A DNA stretch of 64,000 bases from Sphaerolaimus hirsutus (taxonomy: Eukaryota; Nematoda; Chromadorea; Monhysterida; Sphaerolaimidae), in contig OZ038459.1 of NCBI GenBank assembly GCA_964036195.1, positions 15,807,206 through 15,871,205 of the forward strand, read 5' to 3'. Each line of letters begins with the position of its first letter. Position 1 is the stretch's first letter. Position numbers and translations under genes: made by a program. Of the stretch, positions 47,201 through 59,200 are shown piece after piece. The notes below the pieces were generated by a model that was given only the letters and a program-made list of their open reading frames with translations, made no database searches and was not told the DNA's origin.

Positions 47201-50200
47201 GCTCTGTGCCAAGGCGACACCTGTTCCTTCACGTGGACCGGCGACCAACACATCAAGCAGGATATATTCGAGTGCAAGACGTGCGGTTTGACTGGTAGTT
47301 TGTGCTGCTGCACCGAGTGCGCCTACGTCTGCCACAAAGGGCACGACTGCAAGTCTGTTCTTTGTAGATATGTATGGGGTCGGGGAAGGATTTCAAAGCG
47401 ATGCAAAATTGGTAACGACTATGACTACCGTATTTCCTCGAAATACCCACAAGGAGTTCATTTTTCAGGGTGCAAATTTGGGGGGGGGGGGCTTATTCGA
47501 GCGGGGTTATTAGTTCGCAATAAATTTTTGTAAGGATGATAGTAAACAATGGGCTATTAAATACCAAAACTGGTATCATTTCTGTGTCCAATGATCGTTC
47601 AGTCTCATAACAGTAGCTTGCCAAAACAATTTCAAATGTCCAAACGCTCTTTCAATCTGCACCAGGCTAAAGCGAACAGCGCCCACGGCCTACTGCGACT
47701 GCTGGGAAAAGTGTCCGTGCAAGGCGCTGGTGCAGGGCAATCTCACGGCCAGGTTCGCCCTGCTGAACAAGCTCTTATCCGAGACTAACCTGGTCAATCG
47801 CCTCGATCACAAGTGAGTCCCTCTGTCAGCTGTCGTCAATCAGAGTTGTGGTGTTAACAAAAACTATTACACTTCCCGAAAACAGAAACTGAAAAGAATT
47901 TGCTTTTGCTGAAATATGGAAATCAAAATTTGCATGGAAACGGTAAAAATTGCAGAAATTTTCCTGGAAAAAAATTGCAGAGATTTTGCCAGAAGTGGAA
48001 AGAATTGCAGAAATTTTACCAGAGATGAAAAAATAGAATTAAAAATGCAGTTTTATGCAGTTTTAATTTTATGCAGTTAACTGCATAAAATTGCATAATC
48101 GCATAATTGAAAAACCGGAAAATGAGGCAGAAAAAAAAAACAAAAGAAAAATTCCGGAAAAACGAAATTCAGACGGAAAAACCGTAACGACGAGAAATTT
48201 AGCTGCCGGAAAATGGAAGCGGAACAAATTTTGTCTGCGGAAACGGAAAACAGAAATTTGACACCCTAATTTGAGTCCCGATGCCTAAGTCATCGAGTGC
48301 ACATTGCGCAGCGGCGAGCACATCGTGCTGTTCCTGGCGCGCACGGTGGGCAGGCAGTCGGTGGAGCACCAGCAGTACCGGCCGCCGCGCATCCGCAGCA
48401 CCGCGTCCAACGTGCTCAAGACGGCCAAGGGCAACCAGTCCGGTGGCGACGGTTGGTCAGCGGTGATTGGGCAAATCATATGTGCATACTTGTTAAAGTG
48501 TAATTACGTTTACTGAAAATAACGTATACTCGGTACTCATCTTTACGCGTACTTTTAGAAAGTACGCGAGTACAGAAACGTATTTTACAGGCTTTGACCT
48601 TAACTCGAAAATAAAGAAACCTTTATAATAGCGCATCATAAATATTCCTTATAACAAGCATAAAAATACACATCTTTTATGTCTTCCAGAGTAAAAATTG
48701 CAAAACATCAGTTTTATGTTTGTTTGTTTTTTTGTGAGAAAAATTATCGCTTTTAAGACATGTATGGTAAAAATACTCAATTTAGCGTTTTATGTGAGAA
48801 AAATACTCAAATTTACGTTTTCCCTGAAAGAAAAGTGATTTGCTCACCAGGCGTCTCCAATGGGTGGGGGGGGGGTTACCCCCCAAACCGCCCAGCTATC
48901 TATCCCAGAGGCCGCTCAGCTATCCCTCTATCCCGGAGACAAATTTTTGGGCTACTACCCCCTAACCCCCCCCCCCGCAAATCGCTCAGCTATCTACCTA
49001 TCCTTTTGAGATTTTTGAGAAACTATACTTACGTTTACGCTAGGCTATGAACCCCACAAAAAATTTCTATGGACCCTGTAAATCGAATCGCAAAGTTGTA
49101 ATCAGCACTATTCCCCAATCCCAGCCGACTCCGTACCGGAACACGAGCTGGAACCCCCTCGCTTCGCCAAGATGGCCTTCGAGTCTGTGCTGGCCGACTG
49201 GCGCGCCGTCAAGGGCATGCTCACGCTCGGCCAGACCGACGCGCAGGTGGAGAACGACTCGAGGCTCATGGACGAGCAGCAGTTTTACATGGCCAGTCAG
49301 CAGGGCGCCTGTCATGTCGACTTGTTCACTCATGCGCTGCTGGCAACCTGCCAACAGGATGTTGGTTGAGAGTGCTTACGTATATTTATACTGTACCTGT
49401 GTTAATCTCGTCCATACATTGGCGGCCCACACACTAGTTGTCACATGTGTGTCAACTAGGGTGTCAAAAAAAATTTTCTACGGAAAACGGAAACGGAAAC
49501 GGAAAAATTTGTTCAGCGGCCGGAAAACGGAACGGAAAACGGAAAAAAATTTGCACTTGGCGGAAAACGGAAACGGAAACGGAAAAAAATTTTCAGCAGC
49601 CGGAAAACGGAAAAAGAGGCCGGAAAAACGGAAACGGAAAAATCAAATTTGCACGGAAATGGAAAAACTTGCTGAAATTTTGCCGGAAAATGGATAAAAT
49701 TTGCTGAAATTTTGCTGGAAGTGGCAAAAATTTGCAGTAATTTTGCTGGAAACACAAAATTTTTCACATCATTGACAATCTGCATGAATTTTTACCAGTT
49801 TGGCTGATCAGAAAACAGAAAGTTGGGTCAGAAAAAGGTAAAATGAGGCGGAAAAATGAAAAACTGAGGCGAAAAATGGAAAAAGGACAAAAAAACTGGA
49901 AATTGAGGCGGAAAACGGAAAAAAGGCGGAAAAACTGAAAATTTAGCCGGAAAACGGAAAATGAGCCGGAAAAACGGAAACGGAAAAAAAAGTTGCCGGA
50001 AAACGGAACGGAAAACGGAAAAAAAATTTCAGCAGCCGGAAAACGGAACGGAAAACGGAAAAAATTTGCCTGCGGAAAACGGAAACGGAAAACGGAAAAC
50101 GGAAATTTGACACCCTAGTGTCAACTAGTCTGTGTCAACTCAAGTTATGTGGAAGGAAAGTGACAAGAGGTTTTAAACCGTTCAATTGATTACGTTCACT

Positions 50201-53200
50201 CACAGCTTTCTTGCTACGAGCTAATTATCCTGTCACTTGACACTTTTCTTCCAACTTTACTCGACAATGTTTGATGTCCTGCGCTGTTCCTTTCAAGCCA
50301 ATTAGCAGCCTACTGCCAAAATATCCAAAAAAAACTCCCAAAAATCGAACCTACCCTCTCCAGATGCTGTCGACCCTCCTAACAACGCTGATCCGCGAAC
50401 TGCAGCGGCGGCCCTCAGAACGGGACCCTCTAGCCCCCGCAGTAGTCGGCCGCTTCGTGCGGTCGCTAATTCGCGTCTACTGCGTTCTGTGTTCGGTGGC
50501 GCCGGGGGCCGCCGGCGGCATACTCAGCACTGCTGGAGGTCCGCAGGCTACGACTAAAGCGGCTAAGAAAGAGCCCTTTGGGTCCGTGTCCGATTATGTG
50601 AGGGCCAAGTCGAAGAGGAGGTCAGTTACCGTATGATTTGGATTATCGCCCCCCCCCTTGAATTGACCCCCCTCCCCGCGAAATGCTCCCAGGTCTGAGC
50701 GACCATGGGAAATTATGCTGCCCCGCTTGAAATACACCCAGGTCTGAGCTACTTATGGAAATAATACCCCCCCCCCCGCGTGAAATACCCCCACCCGAAT
50801 TCAGTTTAAAAATAATACACATGACAAAACTGCAGTTGGTTGGTGATACATGTGAAGCAGAACACGTGTTAACAACAACGAATGATTGTATTAGGAGAAC
50901 CATTACAGCGTCTATATACTTGAAGTATACTCGCTTTTATTTACATCTCTATGTCTGTAGACGCTTATACATCTCTGTTATTACCGAATTTTTCTACCTC
51001 TTTGTACGTGAAATTTCAATATTTTCTGCCCAAAAATTAACCCCCTCTAATACTCCCCCCCCCCCCGCAGCTACGCGTACGCGTTCATCTCGCGCATGCG
51101 GCTGGCCCTGGAAGCCCTGCTGCCATTGGTTATGCCCGAGTTGGCGCGCGCCGCCGACAGCCTGTGCGCGCCGCTGCGCATGGGCCTGACTCCGCCCACC
51201 GCGGCCGCCCACGGCACTGCCTCGTCCAATGCCAGCGGTCATTTGGGCGCCGGTGCCACGGGCCCGCCCAGCCCTACGGGTAGTAGTGCCAGTGCCACCG
51301 AGGGTGTGGAGGTTTGTTATTGTGAACGGGGTTTAGGGTTCAAACGATATATCGTATCGAATATCGAATGTCGGATATCGACCATTTTTTAATATCGAAT
51401 ATCGATATCGAAAATTTTGAAAAAATATCGAATATCGAATATCGATATCGAAAATTTTGAAAAAATATCGAATATCGATATCGAATATCGACCATTTTTT
51501 TGATATATCGAACCTGTATTGTGTCCCCAAATTTACTTTTCATTTTCATTTTGAGATGTTTATGGTTGATCTGATGTGCTTATAGTATTGTATTTGATGA
51601 GTAAAAGTACAGTATTTATAATGTCATTGTTGTTGGAGTGCTAAATTTGAAGCCAGAAAATGCTGATGTACTTTTTTTGCAACATGCCCTTAAGCAATTA
51701 GGTTATAAGGATGAACTGTAATATCTACCAATTGTTATTTGTCTGATACACTTTGATTCATCATGTTTTTCTTCTATTTTCTACCATTGAGTGATGTAAA
51801 GCTTGTTAAAATCACTTGTACCATTCACATTTCAGTAAAGAGATGATTAAACATGTGTGCAATCACATGAAAATACAATATGCCACTTGAAATATGCCTT
51901 GCTATACCAAAAGCATATCGCAATATCGAATATCGAAATATCGAATATCGACCATTTTTCAATATCGAATATCGAATATCGATATCGAGGTTCCATATCG
52001 TATCGATATCGAATATCGAGTTTCAGAAAAAAATATCGAATATCGAATATCGATATCAAAAATTTTGTAAAAATATCGAATATCGAATATCGATATCGAG
52101 GTTCCATATCGTATCGATATCGAATATCGAGTTTCAGAAAAAAATATCGAATATCGAATATCGATATCGAAAATTTTGTAAAAATATCGAATATCGATAT
52201 CGAAAAGTCATATCGTTTGAACCCTAACGGGGTTGGCGGATTTTGGGAAATGAAACTTGGTGATGGTAGGATATGCCGCGTAAATCCTCGAATTAGTCCC
52301 CGAGGAGTCTTTTTTCGTCAGAATTTTCTGAGGGGTGTTTCGAGGGGCTGCTATTTTTTCCTCACTCTCACTACAGGGTGAAGTTATTCGAGGGGGGACT
52401 TGTTCGAGGATATAGGGTAGTTTGGCCGAAATATTTCAGATAATTTCATGATGAAACTTGGGAAAGTAACAGGGGTATCTTGAATTTTGACCCTCCGAGT
52501 GGTTGGATAGATAGCAAATCGCTCCTCCGGAGGGATAGATAGCTGAAAAATTTTCTGGGGGGGGTTGGGGGGGTTTGGGGGGGGGTTGTGGTGGTTCGAT
52601 ATATAGGCTTTTTCGGGGCATAGGAGGAAGAAAAGGGAGAAAAATCGCTAAAAGTAGGTGTAAAATAGCTCAAAATGGGTATACAAGAGCATATAGTACT
52701 TAAAATAGCTGAAAATAGGCAGTTAGACGCATGAACCAGTGATTTTGGAGGTGAAAATCTATATATAGGTATGAAAAATAGCGATTTTGAGCGAAAATTG
52801 GGGTATAGTTTCTGAAAAATCGCTACAGATAGGTAGATAGCTGAGCGATTTGGGGGGGGGGGGGTTTAGGGGGTAGTAGCCCAAAATTTTGCCTCCGGGA
52901 TAGATAGATAGCTGGGCGGTTTGGGGGGGGGTAACCCCCCCCCCAACCCCCCCCATTCGAGACCCCTGGAAAGTAGCATAAAATACAATTTCACGGTGAC
53001 AATCAAATCTACTTGACGACAATAAAACAAACAATGTTCTACACTTTTCATAACAACAGTTTACAAAAACGAAAACAGAATGTCAGCAAAAACCCGACCC
53101 ACTCACGCATTTTCTGCAAACCTACGTCCACTCTCAGGCAGTGGGCACTATCTTAACCCGCGACTACGCGCAGTCGGTGATGGTGCACATGAATTCCCGC

Positions 53201-56200
53201 GCGGCTCGTCACAACGTCAGCGCGCCGCAAGCGCCCCCGTCGCACCGGCACTCGGCCCCATCCAGGGGGGTCGCCGGCGCACCCCCTTCTGACGGGGCTG
53301 GGGGTGAACGGACGCAGTGGCCACCGCAGGCCGCGTCCAGGCCCAGGGGGTTCGCTCGCCGGCGCAGACATTCCAGGCAGAATGGTTGGTCAGGTTCCGG
53401 TTAATAGGATGGATGTCCGGGATTCATGGGCGCAGGGGTCTCCAGGATTTTGGCCCTCGCGGGGGCTGGATAGATAGCAAATCGCTCCTCCGGAGGGATA
53501 GATAGCTGAAAATTTTTATGGAGGGGGCTGACGGGGGCACAATATATAGGTTTTTTCAAGGTTAAGAAGGCAGAAAGGGGAAAAAATCGGTTAAAAGTAG
53601 CCAAAAGTAGGTTTCAAATGGCTCAAAATAGGTATATAACAATGTATATAGCCGGAAAGCACGATGTTGAAGGTGAAAAACTATAAAAAAATGCGAAAAT
53701 TAATGATTTTGAGAGAAAATTGGGGCAACATTTCACAAAAACCACTCCAGATAGATAGATAGCTGAGCGATTTGGGGGTAGTAGCCAGAAATTTTGCCTC
53801 GGGATAGATAGATAGCTGAGCGGCCTCCGGGATAGATAGATAGCTGGCCGATTTGAAGGGGGGCAGCCCCCCCCCCCAGCCCCCCCCCCCCCCCTAGGAG
53901 ACCCCTGCACGGGGGTATCCTGGATTTTGACCATTCTGGTGGTTGGATCGATTGCAAATCGCTTAAAACCCGGAGGGATAGCTGAAAATATTTTTGGGGG
54001 GGTCGCGGGGTCAAATTTATAGGCTTTTTCAAGGAGTAGAAGGCAGAAAAGGGGCAAAATCGATAAAAAATATGGTGATTTGGGTGGGGGTAACCCCCCA
54101 TTGCAAACCTCTGATCTTCAGTTACATGCTCAATTTTCATACACCCTGTTCAGAAAGGAATGAGTCAATCGACGAGGACGACCCGATGCAAGGTACCGGT
54201 CAAGCGGCTGGTGTGTTTTATTTTTTACTGCTTTTAATTACTTTTACCTGTGTTTTTACCGCATATATTTATGTGGCGTGTGTTACCCCCATCCTGTAAC
54301 TAGGTATCTCAATTTTAGCTCAATTTTTGCTCAAAATCGGCATTTTTCCTACCTTTTTGCCCATTTTACCTTCAAAATGATATGTATTTCAAAGTTCATA
54401 TGCCTTACCGCCTATTTTCAGCTATTTTTGTCTATACATATGCTATTCTAAAACATTTTTTGCCATTTTTTCCTTTTTCTGCCTTCCACACCTCGAAACA
54501 GCCCACATATCGAACACCCTGCCAACCCTAGCGTTCAAACGGGATCCCGATCCCGATCCCGTGAAATTCCGGGATTTACCAGTCCCGATCCCGAAACCCC
54601 AATCCCGATCCCGATCCCGAAATCCAAAAATAGCAATCCCGAACCCGATCCCGAAAATTTTCAAATCCCGATCCCGAGAAACTCCCAAGTCCGGGATCCC
54701 GATCCCGGAAAAATTAGTGGAAATTATAAAACGTGAAATAATGACGTTTTTGAATGCAAAAAAAGTGGATGAAAACCCCCAGTGTCAATTTTATGCCACT
54801 TTTCTGGCATCCAACAGTGTTTTGAGACCTTTATGAACAACTGTGAATGCCAGAAAAATGGCCAAAATCGCTATCCCTAGAACCCAATCCCGATCCCGGA
54901 AAAATGCCAATTCCAATCCCGATCCCGATCCCGTGATCCCAATCCCGGCCAATCCCGATCCCGATCCCGAAATCTCAAAAAACCAATCCCGATCCCGATC
55001 CTGAAACCCCAATCCCGATCCCGATCCCGATCCCGAAATCTAAAAAAGTGAATCCCGATCCCGATCCCGAAAAGTCAATCCCGTTTGAACCCTAAACCCC
55101 CTCGATACACGCTCGCAGGCAGCGACAGCGACAGCGAGCGGGACACCCCCTCCCCGGCGCGCCGCCCCTCCCAATCCGCATCCGAGCAACAGCAAGCCCA
55201 GTCGGGCCAGGACGGCGGCGCCAACGCGGGGTGCGGCAACGGGTCCGGCGTGGCCGGCCAGCAGCTGTCCAACGGGGGCAACAGCGCTGCGAGTGCAGCG
55301 GGTTCTGGCCCGGTCGCCTGGGCTGCCAACGATGAGTCGAATATGGAGAATGAGGTTATCGATGAGGAGGATGAGGATGATGACGATGAGAGGGATAGTT
55401 TTGATGAGGAGGACAATGTGGATCATGAGCAGAATGAGGTGAGGTGTGAGAGATAATTCTAGTCGGGTTTTTTCTTTTAGACGTGGTAATTTGGTTGCGA
55501 AGTTATCTACCGCAAACTTGCCTTTACTTAAATATCTTGAGTTGGTTTTAAGGTGTCAACTTTTCCGTTTTCCGAAAGCAAAATTTTTTTTCTCCGTTTT
55601 CCATTTACCCGCAGCTAAAATTTCTGGACCTTTCCATTTTCCGCCAGCTGAACAAAAATTGTTTCGTTTTTCCGGCATCTGAGCAATTTTTTACGATCCC
55701 GTTTACATTATCCTAACCAAAATTTTACTTTTCTGTTTTCAGCAGCTGAAAATTGTTTACCTTTCTATAATAAAATATTGACATAAATTTCATAATTAAT
55801 TATTCCACAGTAACAACGAAATATTATGAAAAACTGTATATTTTGGTTCATTATTCATATGGGTTATGGTAGATTTTTCAGGGTTTTGGTAGTTTTCATA
55901 CTAAGTGTAATGTCCGCCGAGTATTTTAACACCCTCAATTTCAACCCCCCCCCCAGGACGACGGGCAGGAGGTGGAAGAGGACGAGGACATCTACGACTA
56001 CTCTGACGACGGCGCCAACGACAACGACAGCGTGGCCGGCAGCGAGTCGGGCGCCACCCCCGAAAACACGCAGCGCCGCAGAAGGCACCCCCTCAGCAGG
56101 AGCCCCAGCGATAACAGTGCCGGTTAGATGACTTAGTATTGTGAGATTTGGCTGAGAGCCAATTCCGCGAGTTGTTGATTTGTAAAAAGGCTGTGGATAA

Positions 56201-59200
56201 GTAGTTGCAAGAAAACTCAACCGATGTGTGTTTTCCCATACAAATATAACAGAAAGTTTACCTGTCGCCTAGCCTTCAACTTTCTTGCCATAAAACGAGT
56301 GGAATTGTCACCAGCTGGCTTTTCACACCTTTCAATCTAATTGACGTAATTTCGTTGGTCAAAGTCAAAGTCAAGTTTGTCATAAAGTTAGTTCTTGCTG
56401 ACATGTTTTCCACATTCATGCTGACTGGTCTGTCTCCTGACGTGTCACTTATTGAAATTCACTTATCACTTGATAAAGTGCGAGAATTGCCCTATGTTTT
56501 GGCTGTTAAATTCGTCTGGTAATCGTAATTCCATCACAAAAAACGGCCATACCGAACAAACATCTACCCATTTCAGCCGGCGGCGAGGGCATGCGCCGCC
56601 TGGGCAACATGGACGACGGTGGTGGGCAATCGGGCGGGGGCGCAGCCGAGCCAATGTCCAACGAAGACCCGCGCGGCGCAGCCGCCGGCAACGATGGCGC
56701 TGCCGAGGGCGGCGCCGCGGGACAGGCACCGGTGGCAGTGGCGGAGGATGGCCGCTGGTGCCAATCCCGAACCCTGTATCATGCCCTGGAAAATGTCAAA
56801 TGTCATGCAAAGTGTCAAATGTCACGTAAAATTCCCTGCAAATGTCAAACTAACGATTGCCATTTTGCAGGGCTTTTTCCATGACCCTTGACACTTTGCA
56901 TGACATTCGACACTTTACAGGGCATTTTGCAGGGTCTGGGACTGCCCCCTGGTCGAGCGGTGATGAGGATGATGCCGATCACGACGCCGATGAACATGCA
57001 CCCGCCGCTGGCGCTCAGTGCGCGCACCACGCCGCCGCGGAACAGAGGGAAGATACTCCCAGGTGTGCCTAGTGTTGTGTTTTCGGTTTTGTTGCTTTAT
57101 TTCGATGGTATCGTTTCGAACACGGAATATTTTGGTTTATCGAAAATTTTGTGAAATAGACAATGGTTATCAAATCAGGTTAAATCTGAATTGATTTTGT
57201 AGCTTTGTACCCAATTGAGATGGCATTGCTTATGTGCTCGCTGGTATAAATCCATTTTAACATTCAATATAATTTTCTACAAAATCATTCAACTCAAAAA
57301 ATCAACATTTTCCCACTCCACTCCAGACCCACCGGCGACGAGGACACGAGCAACAGCGCTCAATCTCTCAGCGGCCCCGGCCGCGAAACACAACCCAACA
57401 GCACGGCGACCGCGCCGAGAATCACCTGGTGTCATTCCCAGACCCTGTAAAATGCCCTGTCAAATGTCAAATGTCACACAAAGTGTCAAAGGTCATGTAA
57501 AATGCCCTGTAAAATGGCAACCGAGTTGCGATTTTGCAGGGCATTTTACAAGCTTTTGACACTTTGCGTGACATTTGACATTTTACAGGGCACTTTACAG
57601 GGTGTGGGACTGCCCCCTGGTTGAGTTCGCGCCAGCGCCAGAGCCAGCCGAGCGGCGCGACGCGCGGCGCCAACGCCAGCGCGGAGTGCGACGGCAACGG
57701 CAACGCCACCGGGGCGGTCACCGGCGCCAGTACCGGCGAGGGCGGCGCGGCCGCGGGCGCCACTTCCCGCCGCACGTGGAACTTGGATGTGGCTGAGCGA
57801 GATGCTGGCAACGCCAGTGGGGAAGGGCGTGGATTTGGAGGCTCTGGTAGGACGGATGGCACGAATAGAGGTGGTGTGTTTTGATTGTGGTGCTAATGAA
57901 TTTTTTCCGGGCTGTCTGAATGAAAACTTGTCTCTTGTGTCTTGTCTCATTGCCTAATTTGGTCATTTTTCAACAGGTTTTTTTCATTGAATTTTTGAAA
58001 TGATCACGTGCACCTGTAGGTAGGATAGGATAAGCGACGTCCGAAGACTTTTTATGGCGATTTGACACTGATTTTGCATGAAATTTTTTTGAAAATGCTA
58101 TCAAATACTTCAAACAATAAAAAAGTGCTTAAAAATGTGAATATCAAATGATTCCACGCCGTCTACCTTCACAGCACGTCTTCACCGCTCGTCCGCACGT
58201 ACGGGATATTCGCCCATGGAATACACCCCATCCAATCTGATAGTGCTGAATCAGGTGCGTTTGTCTGAGCATGTTTTAGTCACCATAACAATACCATCAC
58301 AAAACGAGTTTGATCCGCGCGCAGCCACTCGCGTCCGGTTGGAGCAACGCGGCAACCGCAACCACGGGTGCCACTGGAAACGCGACCGGCGCCGGCGGCA
58401 CGATAGCGTCGACCACGCAGTCGCCCGGCATGGTGGCCGCCGCCAACATGGGCACCAACGTGCACCTGGCCAGGGTGTTCTCGGCCATGCTGCGCCTGCT
58501 GAGCGACCTGTGGCCCGTGCTGGCCGACTACAGGGCCAGGGCGCCTGGCGGCCTGCCAATTGTGCTCACGGTCACCAAGGAGGAGGTGCAGAACATCAAG
58601 GTGCGCATGATTGTTCTGTTTTCCCACTGTTGCAGTTACCGTATTTCCTCGAAATATTCCCACGGTTTTTTTTTCAGAGTGCAAATTTTGAGGGAGAGTT
58701 AATCGAGGGAGGGGGTGTTTATTATTTCGTCAGAATTTTTTGAACTCGTATTATTTTGAACTTTTGAAATCTTGGACGCCAGAACTTTTTATTTGTTTGT
58801 AACGTACGCAAACGTAGACAAATGCAACAATAACGGACACGTGTGTCTTATAAATTTATATTAGCATGTAGATGGTATAAGCCTGATTCATAGATTTTAA
58901 CGTGTGTCCTGCATAGGGTTGGAAAAAAATCGATTTTTTTTAACGACCCCGATTTTTTTTTAATCGATTTTTTTAAATAAAAATCGATTTTTTTTTAAAA
59001 ATCGCTGGAGTCGAAATAAACCCTATTTTTCGTCTAAATAACCTGAGGGGGCTAAAAATGAACTTAAAAAGCCATATAAAGTCATATTCTGTGTACTGTT
59101 ATGTCCTATGTGTAAGTATAACTCCTGTAGGGCTTTGGAAAAGCTTGAAAAAATTATTTTCAATTCTAGAGGTAAATAATTTGTTATATTTGCAGTGTGA

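Noticed and set aside
49047-49697. 216-codon open frame with [12 protein letters not shown] repeats
   Set aside because: It joins a UBR5 exon read in a wrong frame to the CGGAAAACGG repeats of a MITE; not a protein gene.
52034-52227. Coding exon with NIEYRY repeats
   Set aside because: Translation of the ATCGAATATCGATATCGA array of a MITE.
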